Part shown: positions 30,541 through 42,300 of the stretch, piece after piece
Layout: every line of letters begins with the position of its first letter
Numbering within the stretch: the stretch's first letter is position 1
From: Symsagittifera roscoffensis
Lineage: Eukaryota > Xenacoelomorpha > Acoela > Convolutidae
Direction of reading: 5' to 3'
Assembly (NCBI RefSeq): GCF_963678635.1
Contig: NC_087064.1
Location: 60,691,548-60,755,547 of the forward strand
Length of the DNA stretch: 64,000 nt
The notes under the pieces: generated by a model
What the model saw: only the letters and a program-made list of their open reading frames with translations
Told to the model about the DNA's origin: nothing
The model's database searches: none
Made by a program: the position numbers and the translations under genes

Positions 30541-30975
30541 CTTGTATATTATATTATCTCGTGTCGAGTTGCGTGTTCTTATTGAAGAAACGTAACCCGT
30601 ATCGATTTTAATTGAAAAGGACTTAAGCACTTGTCATCTTCTTTTATCATTATCAGTTCCATATCTAGAAAAATCCAAGGATTTTGACTGGAATACATGA
30701 TGAAGGGACTCATGACTATAACCTCGGTTACTATGATACTTTTGGCCTTCTGATTACCTTGATTAAGTCGTCTGGGTTCTGACAACGTGGCGAATTTGCT
30801 TTTTTGATGTCAGGGTCAGTCATGTAACATTCGTCTACTGTAGTCACACATGAGGCTTAAGAAAAATAGGCCCTATAACCATTGGCTCAAGAGTCAGGGA
30901 CACTATCTCTTGTGTTTTTCTACCTCAAATCAGTCGGAGCCAATTCGGTTCGTTTGTGACATGAGACTACGACCC
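30541..30975. other. Tail of the family-A element and unassigned sequence before the gap
   Basis: The first 100 bases match the 3' tail after 818 and 5420. From about 30640 to the gap I see no gene, repeat end or LTR. Confidence 0.4.
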
Positions 30976-31175
30976 NNNNNNNNNNNNNNNNNNNNNNNNN
31001 NNNNNNNNNNNNNNNNNNNNNNNNNNNNNNNNNNNNNNNNNNNNNNNNNNNNNNNNNNNNNNNNNNNNNNNNNNNNNNNNNNNNNNNNNNNNNNNNNNNN
31101 NNNNNNNNNNNNNNNNNNNNNNNNNNNNNNNNNNNNNNNNNNNNNNNNNNNNNNNNNNNNNNNNNNNNNNNNNNN
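30976..31175. other. Assembly gap (200 N)
   Basis: A run of 200 N. By comparison with the main LTR it hides the first 200 or so bases of the diverged LTR and its left flank. Confidence 0.98.
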
Positions 31176-31849
31176 ACAACAACAACGGAGTTGAGATCGG
31201 AAAGAGACAACGAGTTACAGAATAACAGAAGAACCCTCCGAGTTGCAACTATTGTGCTGCTACAATAGTTGCAAGGCCGTTGCGAGCAACGGTGAAGGGT
31301 GAAGGACAGCCTTCCGGATCAAGAGAGAAATCAGGATTAGTGAGCTTGATCCAGCGGATTCATCAATCCGGAAGGGTAAAGGGACTGAAACTTTTATCCT
31401 GTTGCATAAACTTTTAGCTTCCTGTCATGTCCTGACTTGAATTTAATTAATATCTAGATTCATTTTGATAAGGATGAGAAGCTAGGAGTTGGGGGAAAGG
31501 GTTGATCCATCTTCGATGGAGATGATGATTTTATCTACTGAACAAAAACAATAGTAATATGATAAATAGTAACAGCCCTGTTTTTAGGAGTGACCTCGTG
31601 ATCTGGGGATACTGAGACCCAGCCATGAGCTCAACTAATTCTGCATGTAATCTAGTTAATTTGAGTGTTTGACCGAAGCCGAAAGCAGTAGCCGTTTTTG
31701 TCGACCCGATGTTAGCAAAGACCACCGAAAAGTACTGGCTTGGTAGAGACGGTGAAAAGCATGCAAAGCTCTGTTTAGACGTTAGCCAGTCGTCTTAAGA
31801 CTTAGTTTTGTTTTCCGTCGATATGTATCTTCCGGGCGAATGTTACAGA
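31176..31849 (+). mobile_element. Diverged LTR of a related element (5' end in the gap)
   Basis: Clearly related to the main LTR along its length: ACAACAACAACGG after the gap, GGAAAGGGTTGATCCATCTTC, TTTTTAGGAGTGACCTCGTG, GAGACGGTGAAAAGC, GTTAGCCAGTCGT and the end CCGGGCGAATGTTACA, each with a counterpart in 6520-7404. Identity is far lower than between the three main copies. It has a perfect 13-bp hairpin, TTGCAACTATTGT (31243-31255) with ACAATAGTTGCAA (31262-31274), where the main LTR has the 9-bp hairpin. It is followed directly by a family-B RT fragment. It may be a solo LTR or the end of a second giant element. Confidence 0.72.
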
Positions 31850-32087
31850 AGTTTCACTTCCTTTAGTTTTTGCCACGTATGGAGCTGTAGGTGAAGAATG
31901 CGGCATTTTTATCTCTAACTTAGCTGCAAAAATTGCTCATAAGCGCCAAGAGAAGTATTCAGTACGTTAAATGCTGGTTGAGAACAAAGTTGTCAGTGAT
32001 GCTTGTGAAATCTGTTTTCATGTGTGTAAGCGGGTCGAGAACTCCGTGGCAACCGAAGGAAACAGAAGAAGTGTAAGACATTGCTTT
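31850..32087 (+). pseudogene. Family-B reverse transcriptase, C-terminal fragment
   Basis: Translation directly after the diverged LTR gives EVSLPLVFATYGAVGEECGI and NLAAKIAHKRQEKYSV; one frameshift later WLRTKLSVMLVKSVFMCVSG ends at SRTPW. PLVFxxxGxxGEEC, LAxxIAxKxxExYS and WLRxKLSxxLxxSxxxCxxGSR are the C-terminal blocks of the family whose middle part is at 975-1151. It is a decayed remnant. Confidence 0.6.
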
Positions 32088-32642
32088 AGAATCCATGAAT
32101 TCGCAAATAATCAGAAAAATTGATAGCGTTCCACTTCTACTTTTTATATTATCGCGTCAGTATCCAACGGTGCTACTTTTTCTTTTGAGAGTTTCTGTAA
32201 ATTTTGATACTTTACAGTTTTAACTCCCATGGATCTTTGAATTTACGTATTTCTCGCTTTAAAAATATAACCAAGAAAAGTTGTTTCACTTACACTTGCT
32301 TAAGATTATTAATTATCATTTTGAAATTAAAGTGCTCATGTTTTAAGATTTACTCAAGAAACTTCAACGCAATTTTCAAACTCTAAAACAGGTAGTCCTC
32401 TCTTCACAGCGCATTATGTTGACAATTTCCTGTCATTTGGATGATGGGCACTCGGTTTCATTCGTTTTTCAATTTTCTGTAGCAGGTGCGCAGCAATAAA
32501 CCCAACCTCACCCTGCTTGTGGTAATGGTATTAATAATATGTCGTTTATTTAAATTTTTCTATGCTAGATAGAGGCCGGTTATTTGTAGTCAAGCTCGTG
32601 CGAAGCCCGGGTGTACTTTTGAAGATCTTTATTATAGATAAA
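32088..32642 (+). other. Region upstream of the zinc-finger start codon
   Basis: AT-rich sequence without an ORF up to the first exon. It should contain the promoter and 5' UTR of the zinc-finger gene. A CAG at 32479-32481 behind a T-rich tract could be the acceptor of a 5' UTR intron. No clear TATA box is visible. Confidence 0.35.
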
Positions 32643-33398
32643 ATGTCCAGTGAATCAGGTGGCGTTAAAGAAAACCGGAATCTACTCACACTTACTTCGT
32701 GGCGTCCTTTTGAGTCTTCTCTAATTTCCCGTAAAAGCAACAAAGTTTCTGCGGAGATTTTGCGTGATAATGAGCACCCATATTCGAAGAGTCTGAATTC
32801 TGTTACATTCAACTTGTACTCGAATGTGTCATCAAATGTCCATAACATCGAAGCACAAAATGCAACATGTGATCAAAACGAACCGGAATTTACTGAGCTG
32901 AGTATTTGCAACGAAGAAAACGTAATAGAATCCTGGCCGACAGCAGGTTTTGACGAATCTCAAATTAGAGAGATTCTTCAAAGTCTTGACAGTCAGCTTG
33001 CTCCATTTATAAACGATGAGGAGTTCTCAATAAATGTTTCTACTGTAGAAGAAAAAAGTAAGGATAAACAAGGACTTAAATCGAAATTATCACATAAAGC
33101 TAATCATTCCACAGGTGCTGAATTTGAGTCCGAGAATTCTGTTGAATCTTACAATTCATTTGAACCTTTACCTTATCCATGCTCTTTTTGTGGAGTGAAG
33201 CTCAAAAGTTTTGTCGAGTATTTCAAACATAGGAAGAACCATGTGAAAGAGAAGCCATTTAAATGTGGTCAAGGGAATTGCAAAGAGTCATTCAACTCTG
33301 AGGAAAACTTAGAGTTGCATGTTGCGGCTATACATCAGCTGGGAGAAAAATGTAATCAGGCAGGAGCTAAAGAAAGAAATGTCCCAAATTCGAACCAG
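32643..33398 (+). CDS. Zinc-finger gene, exon 1
   Basis: The low-complexity N-terminal region ends with two fingers (YPCSFCGVKLKSF... and KCGQGNCKESFNS..., the second with an unusual CX4C). Donor CAG|GTAAGT at 33399, phase 0. Translation could begin 27 codons earlier at 32562. Confidence 0.82.
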
Positions 33399-36300
33399 GT
33401 AAGTACTATTATAGGCTTGAGAATTAAAAGTATTTATTTGAGTTGTAGCTAAAATGTAGACGCAACATATTCTGAAGATCTTTTGTAGGTGCTCAACTGT
33501 CCGAAGTGCGAGAAAAGTTTCAATCGTGTATCGAAGTTGAGATCACATATGGTAATTCACGCGAAGGAAGAAGACTTCAAATGTGACATATGCGACCTCA
33601 ATTTTGAGTTCCTCGCCGAGTATGAGCAACACGAATACGATCATCTTCATGGGCAGAAGTTAGTGATTAACATTCATGAACTTTGTGAATGCTCTTATAT
33701 AGGCCGAGATATATTTTTTTCAGGAAAAATCCAAAACTTGTTCAGGCTCAGCTCAAATTTGATTTTTTTGCGGTTTGAATTCTCATTTCTTTTATTTAAA
33801 GTTCACTTTCTTTTCTGTGTTGACAGGAAGGCAAACTCCAATATCGAACAGCCTAAGTGTAATTGTCACGAAAACGTGATAGGCTTTTTGTTTCCAAAAT
33901 GGAGTTTAATTTTCAGATTTTGCAGCGGAATAAAACTTTTACCTTTCGTGTTAAATTGGTTTAATTTTATCAAAAAAATCTCAACCATAAATTGTACAAA
34001 TTGTTTCAAAGAGCTTTAATGTCATCTATTTTCTTTGAAATTTGAACTTTTTCCAAAATGCAATCAGTTGCAATCTGTTTTATTTTGGGTTTTTTTTAAT
34101 ATTTTGCAATTGTCTGTTAGCTTTATTGATACTTTACGCAGCTATAAGAAAGAAAAGTAGCCGGTTTCTGCGCGATTTTCCCAAATTGCTTCGAATCTTT
34201 TAATAATTGCAAAAAGAAAAATGAATGCAAGAAAACTCGATTCTTTATCAGAATTTGTAAACCCTTCATTGAAATGAAGAAGAGAGGTAAGTGTAACTTA
34301 GACTACAAATAATTGTAATTGAAGTTCTAATATCTCCAAAACCTTTGTAAAAAGAAATTGGCAGTTCGTAATCTAATAGGCTCAATATGTTCGATCAGTT
34401 TTATTTGTCACAACCAACGCTTTGTTCCGACTTTCGAAGTATTTGCGCCGAGGTGAAGTTTTGTTCTCCAGACAACTTTTGACTTTTCAACTATAAATTT
34501 TGGACTGAAATTTTCATACAGTATACAAGATATTGATTGATACCCAGGGCTGAAAAGATCTTTGGCCTATGAGCGTTTTTAACTAGATTATGGTGGCTTT
34601 GTTTTCGGTCGTTTTGTACAGCCAATGCTAAGGACATTAGCACAAACTATTATATTACAAATAGCACTTTAGCTTCAATGTATCATGGATCTGTAGCGTA
34701 GAGGTAGGGAAGGAGACCCGTAACTAAATTAGAGGGTTCGAACCTGGGCAGGGTCGGATGTTTTTACAGAACTTTTTCGTATACTAGTTAAAATGCGTCA
34801 GCTCTATAAATTGACTCTTGTTAGTTGGTGAAATTCTTTTTTTCAAATTGACTGGTACTGCTAATGCATGATAATTAGCTTGCGTCACTAACAGTTATGT
34901 AGACTCATAATTGGCGTGCTTAACACTTGAGAAATTTTGTAGATTCAAAGTCTTACTCATTCAGTTTTTGCCAGTAGCGTTATCGGTCATATTTTTGCTT
35001 GTGTACACGTAGTGCAACTTCACCTCTGTGTTACCCTTGCGACAAGGAAAGGTTTTGGTTCCGGGTACCATACATCTTATTTAAAAAAATTTATACTTGA
35101 AAATGTATTTTTTCTTTCCCTTTTTTTACAAAAATCTATCTAATTCATTACATAGCAGGGTATATGTCGTTTATGTTTTTGGTTTTGTATTCATTAAATC
35201 TATCAGTTACTGAAGAAAAACGGAAGTACTAGTGTTTTTTCGGTCTCGTGACTTCGGCAGATTTTTTGTCTTTGTTTCGAATTAGTTTCGAATTTTTTTT
35301 CATCCTAATTCAAAATTGGTTTTGCACGTTTGACTTGATTTTTTGTCTACGAAGTTATTTGTCAAGTCTTGCACGAAATTCAAGAGTGCTTGATTCTGGC
35401 TGAATCTATTTGAAAACTTGAATTTTTGTGCTTTTTTTTTCTGTTTCGTTAATTGGTGTCTTTTTATTGTAAATATTTTTTGTTAATGTGAGTCAGATCT
35501 TTTATCAGTTTTTTCTAACTTCTGATTTTATTAATATTTTGCATTTCTATAATTTTGAAGAACTTACTGTAGTTCTTCTGAAAGGTAATTTTTGTGGCAA
35601 TTGTTTGAAACCTTTGCATCCAAGCTTTTTGACATTTTATTTTTCAATTTTGTTCTTTTGTTTTGATTTTAGTTTAGCAGGAGTTGCCTGGTGCCTTTGG
35701 TTTTTCATCTGTTCCTCAAGGTCATTTAGTTTGTTTGATTGCAAGAATTGTGTTAATCTTTTCTAAGATTTCGAGATTTCTCTTATCGTTTCTATCTAGT
35801 AGTTAGGAGAGAGAGCTTGTGTGGCCCTTGTTCCTGTCAAGTTTCGGAATTTGATTGCTTACACATTTGAAAATAAAACAATTTTTCGGTTTTTTTTTTG
35901 CCTACGATTCCCTTAACAGAACGTAGTGTATTATTTTGAAGAATTTTTATTTTTCTAACCTAACTCGAAAATGGAAGAGCTCATTTGGTGGCATTTTTGG
36001 TATATTTCAATTTAATCTTATTTTTAGCTGATTTAAACATGAATAGTATAATGGCATATGTTGCTGCTTCATTTTTGTCTAGCGTTAGATTTTGTTTTGA
36101 AAAAAAGATGTATTATGAAAGTGTATAGGATTTGCTGTTTTTTGTTCTTTTTTGCGACGCTTTGGAACATTTTTGCAGAAATTTCAATTTTTTCTCGAAA
36201 ACTACTACTGATTTTCAAAAAAAAAATGATAACAATAGAAAAACTGGCTGCTCTTTTATCTGCCTGCTTAGTTTGCTAGTCTCTTTTCATCGTTCTACGG

Positions 36301-39300
36301 TCTTCGAAAGTTTCTGTAGGGGGATTTTTACCTATTTGTTTTGAATTTTTTCAATTTGTCAAAAGTTAAATGCTCAAATCTGAGATAAAGGTTTCAGTCA
36401 AAATAAAAATTTACGGGGATTTCCCCTTCTCAAGCTTTTGTTCCCTTAATTTGGTAGAAGAAAGTTTTTGCCTCAAAAAAGCCCATTTTTCGACATTTTG
36501 GTTAATTTTTAAAGTTTTTTGAAAACTTTTTTTTCGAAAACTACTCTGCCAAATCTGAGATAAGGACTTCAAGTGCAAGAAAGACTAGTGACTTTATTTT
36601 TTAAATCAGCGGTTTATCCCCTATATAAGCAGAGAAACATTGGGGTTTAGCTTAAGTTAATTTTTTTGTAATTTTGAAAACTGCGAATTCCGTGTCAGTA
36701 CAATATAATTAAAAATATTACATCAGGTAGATCCAGCGTTTACTTCAAAACGACCGTGGCGCAGATGTGAGTACATGAGACTCCTTACCAAGAGGTCGGA
36801 TATTCAAATCCCGAATATTTTAATAGTTTTATTTTTTGGTCGAATTTTCGCTGCATAACATGGGCAATGTGATAAATGTAGCTGCTTTTTGGTGGCGAGT
36901 GTTAGTAAAATTACAAGTGGATGAAGAGCAGATGTAAGAACGTGGCACTCCTAGTCTCAATAAAAAAATTTTGAAGGTGTATTTTTAATCTTTTCCTGAT
37001 TCCATTTTATTTGCCTGCTTGGCGTCTTTTTTGCATTTTCCTCGCATGTGTTTTCGAAACGCAGCTTCGCCTCTGTGTTAAATTTTGTGTCACAACTTTC
37101 ATCAACAATTCCAAAGGGCAGTTGGATCTGTCAGTTCTTCTCCCTGATACGAGCAGTCTTCTCTATATTTTCGAATAAAAAAAGTTTTATTTCGAATCCA
37201 CAATTTTGACGATTTTTAGCCGCATAACGCAATGAACGTAGCTTTATGACCTGTGCTTATGATTTTATCTAATTAAAATTTATTTTTTTTTGCTTTTTAT
37301 TTGAAGATTCTTTCGTTCAGGTATGAATTAGTCAAATGAATTTTTTAATAAAAAAACAGTATGTGCAAGCCGATGGACCGTGGTTACTCGTGAAAAAGAT
37401 TTTTGTGCTCCTAATGATAGACGGAGTTTTTTATCTAGCTAATAAATCCGTTTTTAGACCAGCGAGAGATCTATTTCATTAGGTTGGATTGCTTTTTCTG
37501 GCATGTTACTGCCTTAACTGCCTGTATTTCTTTGAACATACAAGCTGATATGCTCATTTTCTTGACAACTCGACTAAAACGACCTTTAAGATCATTGTAG
37601 GTAGGACTTTTTTTTCAAATTTATTTATTGAAGTTACTGTAAAAATATTGATTTTTCGGATATCGAATTTTCGTCTTAATTACTGTCGGCTGATTTTCCG
37701 TTTTTTTTTTCAATGCAATTTAATTTATGTGGTTCATTTTTCCAGCTGTTGCTTTCCAGTGCTTGTTTTTTTTGCTTCGCCTCTGAATGGTGCAGGTAAT
37801 ATTTATGTCATTTTTCAGAGAAAAAAACTTTTTAAAATGCTTTCAGTTTAACGAATTTTCGGTTTGTCTGCAAGTATTGATAGTTATTCAGTTTTGTATC
37901 CCCTAAGGTGTTTTATATCCCAAGGTGTTCAACAGTTTTAAAAAGAATAACAGAAAATGGTCAATTGGTTTTTTCAATTGATAAAAAAATGTTATTTCTG
38001 TTTTTTTTTTTTTCAATTGCTAGAGCAAGTCTTCTTGTTATTGGAAACTAGTCTTTTTTGATAAACAACTCTGTATAAGAAAGCTCCAAGGAATTTGTGC
38101 ATAGTTATTTCCGCGTGCTCAAATAACTACTTTTTAGTCCAGTTTAGTAATTCTTGAAAAATTGTGTAGTTTTTTCGTATTTGTGGTTTTGGTTTTAATT
38201 TCTGTCAGCGCATTTCCAGCTTTTTAGCGGCTTACTTTCTAAAGCATGGGTTTTACTTTGATTTCAGCAGTTTTACTTTAATTGAAAGTTGCTCTGTAGT
38301 TTGTAAATAATTTTACCTCTGATTTTGAATAATTTTATGTGATGCTTTTGCCTGTTTGTATTTGGCTTAGTGAGCTTATATTGGCTAGTTTCAGGGGCGG
38401 ATTTAGGGGGGGACGCCCCCCCTTCAGGGATTCGACCCCCTGCCGACCCAAAGGGTCCCCCTTCGAACTATTTTAAGATATCCAATTTTGGCTGACGGAC
38501 CCTAAATTTTTTCTAAAGGCGCCTTTGGCCCCAATATACACTAATTTTAAGGGAGGAGCGCGCGCCAAAAGTACTTAGAAACGCCTTTTTTGACTGTTTT
38601 TTTTTCAAAATTTTGCCTGCGAAACGGAGTTTTTAGTGCTTTGGGAGAGCTCGAAAAACTAACTTGGTCGACCTTAAAAAAGGTCGACAAAATTTCGACA
38701 TTTTTTTGAAAATCCGCCTCATTCCTCGAGAAAATCCTAGATCCGCCTCTGGCTAGTTTTGAAGAGAAAGCAAGTGTTCTTAATTTTCTCTGTTTCAGGA
38801 GAGATGGTCGTAAGAACTTAACAGCTCAATTTTTTTTCGAGAACAGTTTTCAAAACTTTACATCACTTAATTTTTTATAAGAACAATTTTGTTTCCGGCT
38901 TAACGGCGGGCGTCAACCCAATTTTTGTAGATGAAGTTTTTTTGGCCTGTTTCGATTAATTTTATCAAGTATTTTTCTAAAACAAATTCCCTTGCAACGT
39001 TATTGCTGTCTCGCAAGTGTTGCGAAGCTCCGAAAAAGTGTTTCTTTAAAAAAATTTCATTTCAATGCTATAATTAGTATAGATCGAACATTATGTGTCA
39101 AAATGACAGCAATCGGTGGTGATTGTTCTGTTTTAAACAAGCTGCGGTTTTAGATTGATCAAAGTGGAGCCCGGACTGAAGTTTCAGTGCAGACTGTGCG
39201 AAAAATTCTTCCTCAGTAAACCCTCTTTAGAGTACCATGTACGGTCAGGCAGGTGCAAACATCCTGCCATCAAAGATTATAAACCCAAATTCAGCCGGCG

Positions 39301-42300
39301 CAAAAGAGATCCAGATTTGCCGGAGGTACCACTGGAGCTCTCGGAGAATGAGTTGAGGCTTGGCAGAAAAAGAACGGGTGGTAATTTCCCTTGTGAAGTG
39401 TGCGGAAAAGTGTTCAACAGGGCAGACCATATGAGGCGGCACTTGGTTGTACATACGAAAGAGAAGATGTTCACTTGTAAAACTTGCGGCAAAAGTAAGA
39501 GTATATTTCATTTATTATTATTGCGGAAGTGTTCTGTAGCAGACGAAAATCCAATTAAAATAGTACGTACTAAGAAAATTTCGCCGAATATTTAGAAATT
39601 TGTTAGTGCCTTGTACACATTGAAAACCTGAAATTTTAAAGCGTCTCGAATTGACAGTGCATAAAGACAGTGGCTTTTCCTTCCCCCTCACTGTAATATT
39701 TTACTGCAAAAATTTTCGTTTACATTGTCGGATTGTGATGAAAAATGGGATGCTGACTACAAATGGGCAATTTTGATCATGTTTGGTCTTCATACAATAC
39801 CTTGTTAAGACACTCGTTCGTTACACCATAAAATATGTGCAGAGTTTATCAAAGGAAAAAAGCCCTAAAATGTTTGAAATGTCTTGAATTCTTGATGGCT
39901 TCAGTAGCAGCATATTTTTTTCAGACTTCACCCAGAAGAGCAGTCTCAGCACTCATGAGAAAATCCACATCGCGAGCACTGGCCAATCAGCGAAAGGCAG
40001 CAATGTCAATATCGACGACGTCATGATCACTTGCAAATTATGTGACCGGAAGTTTATTCAGAAGACGAACTACAACAACCACCTCAAAAACTGTCATCGA
40101 GAAATATTCGGAGAGGATGATTCGGAATCTTTATCATGCTATTTTTGCAAATGTACATTTAACACAAAACTAGGTTTGTCGGCCCATATAACCAGACATC
40201 ATCCTGAACATGCACGTGTGAAAAACAGGATCCCATTTGTCTATGATCCCATAAAGGAGAATGGAACTGTCAGCATCAAGGGCGACAGTTACAGAGCTAT
40301 GCCGCTGAAGCAAGCTGCGGCTGGTGAGTGCTGATTTTACCTTAGAACAGAGTTTCTCGGTTTCACTTAGGTTGATTAGTTTTGAAGGATGTAGAGGAGG
40401 CAATATTTGTTTTTTTTTCCGGGATGCTTCGTCTTTTTTTTTGGTTGATTTGAACTTCAAATTCATTCGATGAAAGTAAGAAAATTGCGTTTTCTAATTA
40501 AGCAAGCGAAATAGAGCAAAACAAAAGCGTGAACAATTTTTAGTTTCGAAAGTGGATTTTGTTTTTTAGATTTCTTAGCGGAATAAAAATTTACTTATTG
40601 ATCCCGTCTTCTCAAATTAGGATACTTTTATCAAAAAAAATCGCCAATCATAATTTCTTTTTTGAAGTTTAAATAGCTATTCAGCCATATTTTTCGAAGG
40701 TCTTAATATAAAAAACGGGTCATTCAGTTTTTCTGATTTTCTTGCGTTCATTGACGCGCCTATCGCCAGGTCACTGGGAAAAAGTTTTGTTAATCAGACA
40801 GTTTATAACTTATCTGGGCGCCGTGTGTTCATCACCTTTGTTGTTATAGTGGTTATCACGCGTTCATTGATTATTTTCCAACTGTCTATGGGCTATGTTT
40901 TAATTGATTGTTACGCTTGCTAAAATATCTGCTTTTTAATTTTTTACGCTTGCGATAAGCAAGCGTTATCAAACTGGAATGTAGACTTTTTTCCAGGTTA
41001 GCAACTTGTTTAACAGAATCATTTGAATCACTTGTATCTTGGTTCATAATAAATTCAAACTTATTTGCGTTTCCAGCCACTTTAGCCTGGAGGTAACGAT
41101 TATGCCTTGGACGGCAAAGGTCCTGGGTTCGAATCTGAGTAGGAAATATTCGGTTTCAAATGAAATTGTCGGCCAATTATTTGTCTGGTTATTTGTTGTC
41201 GGCATAGTTGTCATTATCTTGGAAGCGTTTTTTTTTGCTGCGCGCATTTTTCTTTAATGTTGCTTTTAGTGTTTGAACTACTCCTACAATATGTAATTTT
41301 AGTTACCTTGACTTATTTGTTTTTTTTTGTTGTTTCGCTAACAAAAAAATTATCGGCACGAATTAATTCGGCCTATTTTTCATCGGCCTAATGACCTATT
41401 TGTGGGTAGTTTCAAGGCAAACATAATTTTAACACTTCCCGCCGCTCTTTTCAAATTAATTTTTGTTAACCAATCGGTTTGTTGACAGTTATTTTTTCGT
41501 TTTGAAAAATGTTTTCACATTTTCCAATTTTTTTTGTTTTTCTCACACATTTCTACTGAGTTTCATAAATAAGGTAGCAATTAAAAGACCGCCCATTACC
41601 TTGTGTGCTTGGATACTCCCCTAGAGTCTTTTTCTTCTTGACCCTTCTGTTTAGCGCCTTCGAAAAAATGTGGGGGATTATTTGATCCATATTTTTGATT
41701 TTTTTTTTCGTTTTCTCGATAACTACCTCTCAAATCGTGAGTTTTTGGTTTAAATGATTAGAACTTTTTAGAAAAGCTCCCCTGCATAAGCAGCCACTCA
41801 CAAAGTTGATTTTACACAGAAAGTTATCGCCCTCGGAAAAGCCAAATTTTTGTTTTTTTGATCGTTTTTGAAACTTTTTAAATTGTCTCGAAAACTTCCC
41901 TGCCATATCTGAGATTTTGGGTTTAAGTCAAGGAAGGGTTATCGGAAGCCCATTTGTTTATGCGACCACGGCCCAATTTTACTGACACCAAAATTCATGA
42001 CCCTCGTGAATTTGATTTTTTGACCGTATTTTTGGTTGTTTTGGTTGTTTTTTTTTGTAATCGAAAACTGCCCTCCCAAATCTGACATTATGGGTTCAAT
42101 CGAAATTATAGGTTGCTTAATTTTCTTCTGCATGAGCGCCTCCGCTCTGTTTTTTACACAAAAAACATTGGTTTTGGAATAACATTTTTTAAATGTTGAA
42201 CTTTTTTGGACTTTCCGTTTTGTTGACCGTTTTTTTTGGATTTTTCTCGCTAGCTATTCTGCCAAATCTGATATCATAGGTTTAATCGAAACAATATGTT

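Larger units (their letters stand above)
33659..39153 (+). other. Intron 2 of the zinc-finger gene
   Basis: 5.5 kb of AT-rich sequence with long T-runs. It holds two tRNA-like SINE heads (34687 and 36751), two units of the 170-bp repeat (36370-36640) and a complete MITE (38392-38751). A tempting exon at 33828-33900 is part of an interspersed repeat. Confidence 0.7.

Noticed and set aside
33828-34019. Extra zinc-finger exon after 33828
   Set aside because: The acceptor looks good, but exon 2 joins 39154 in phase into a proper reading frame, and the sequence around 33720-33850 recurs at 52110-52240, so it is repeat DNA.
34687-34758. Functional tRNA gene
   Set aside because: A and B boxes are present, but the acceptor and anticodon arms do not pair.
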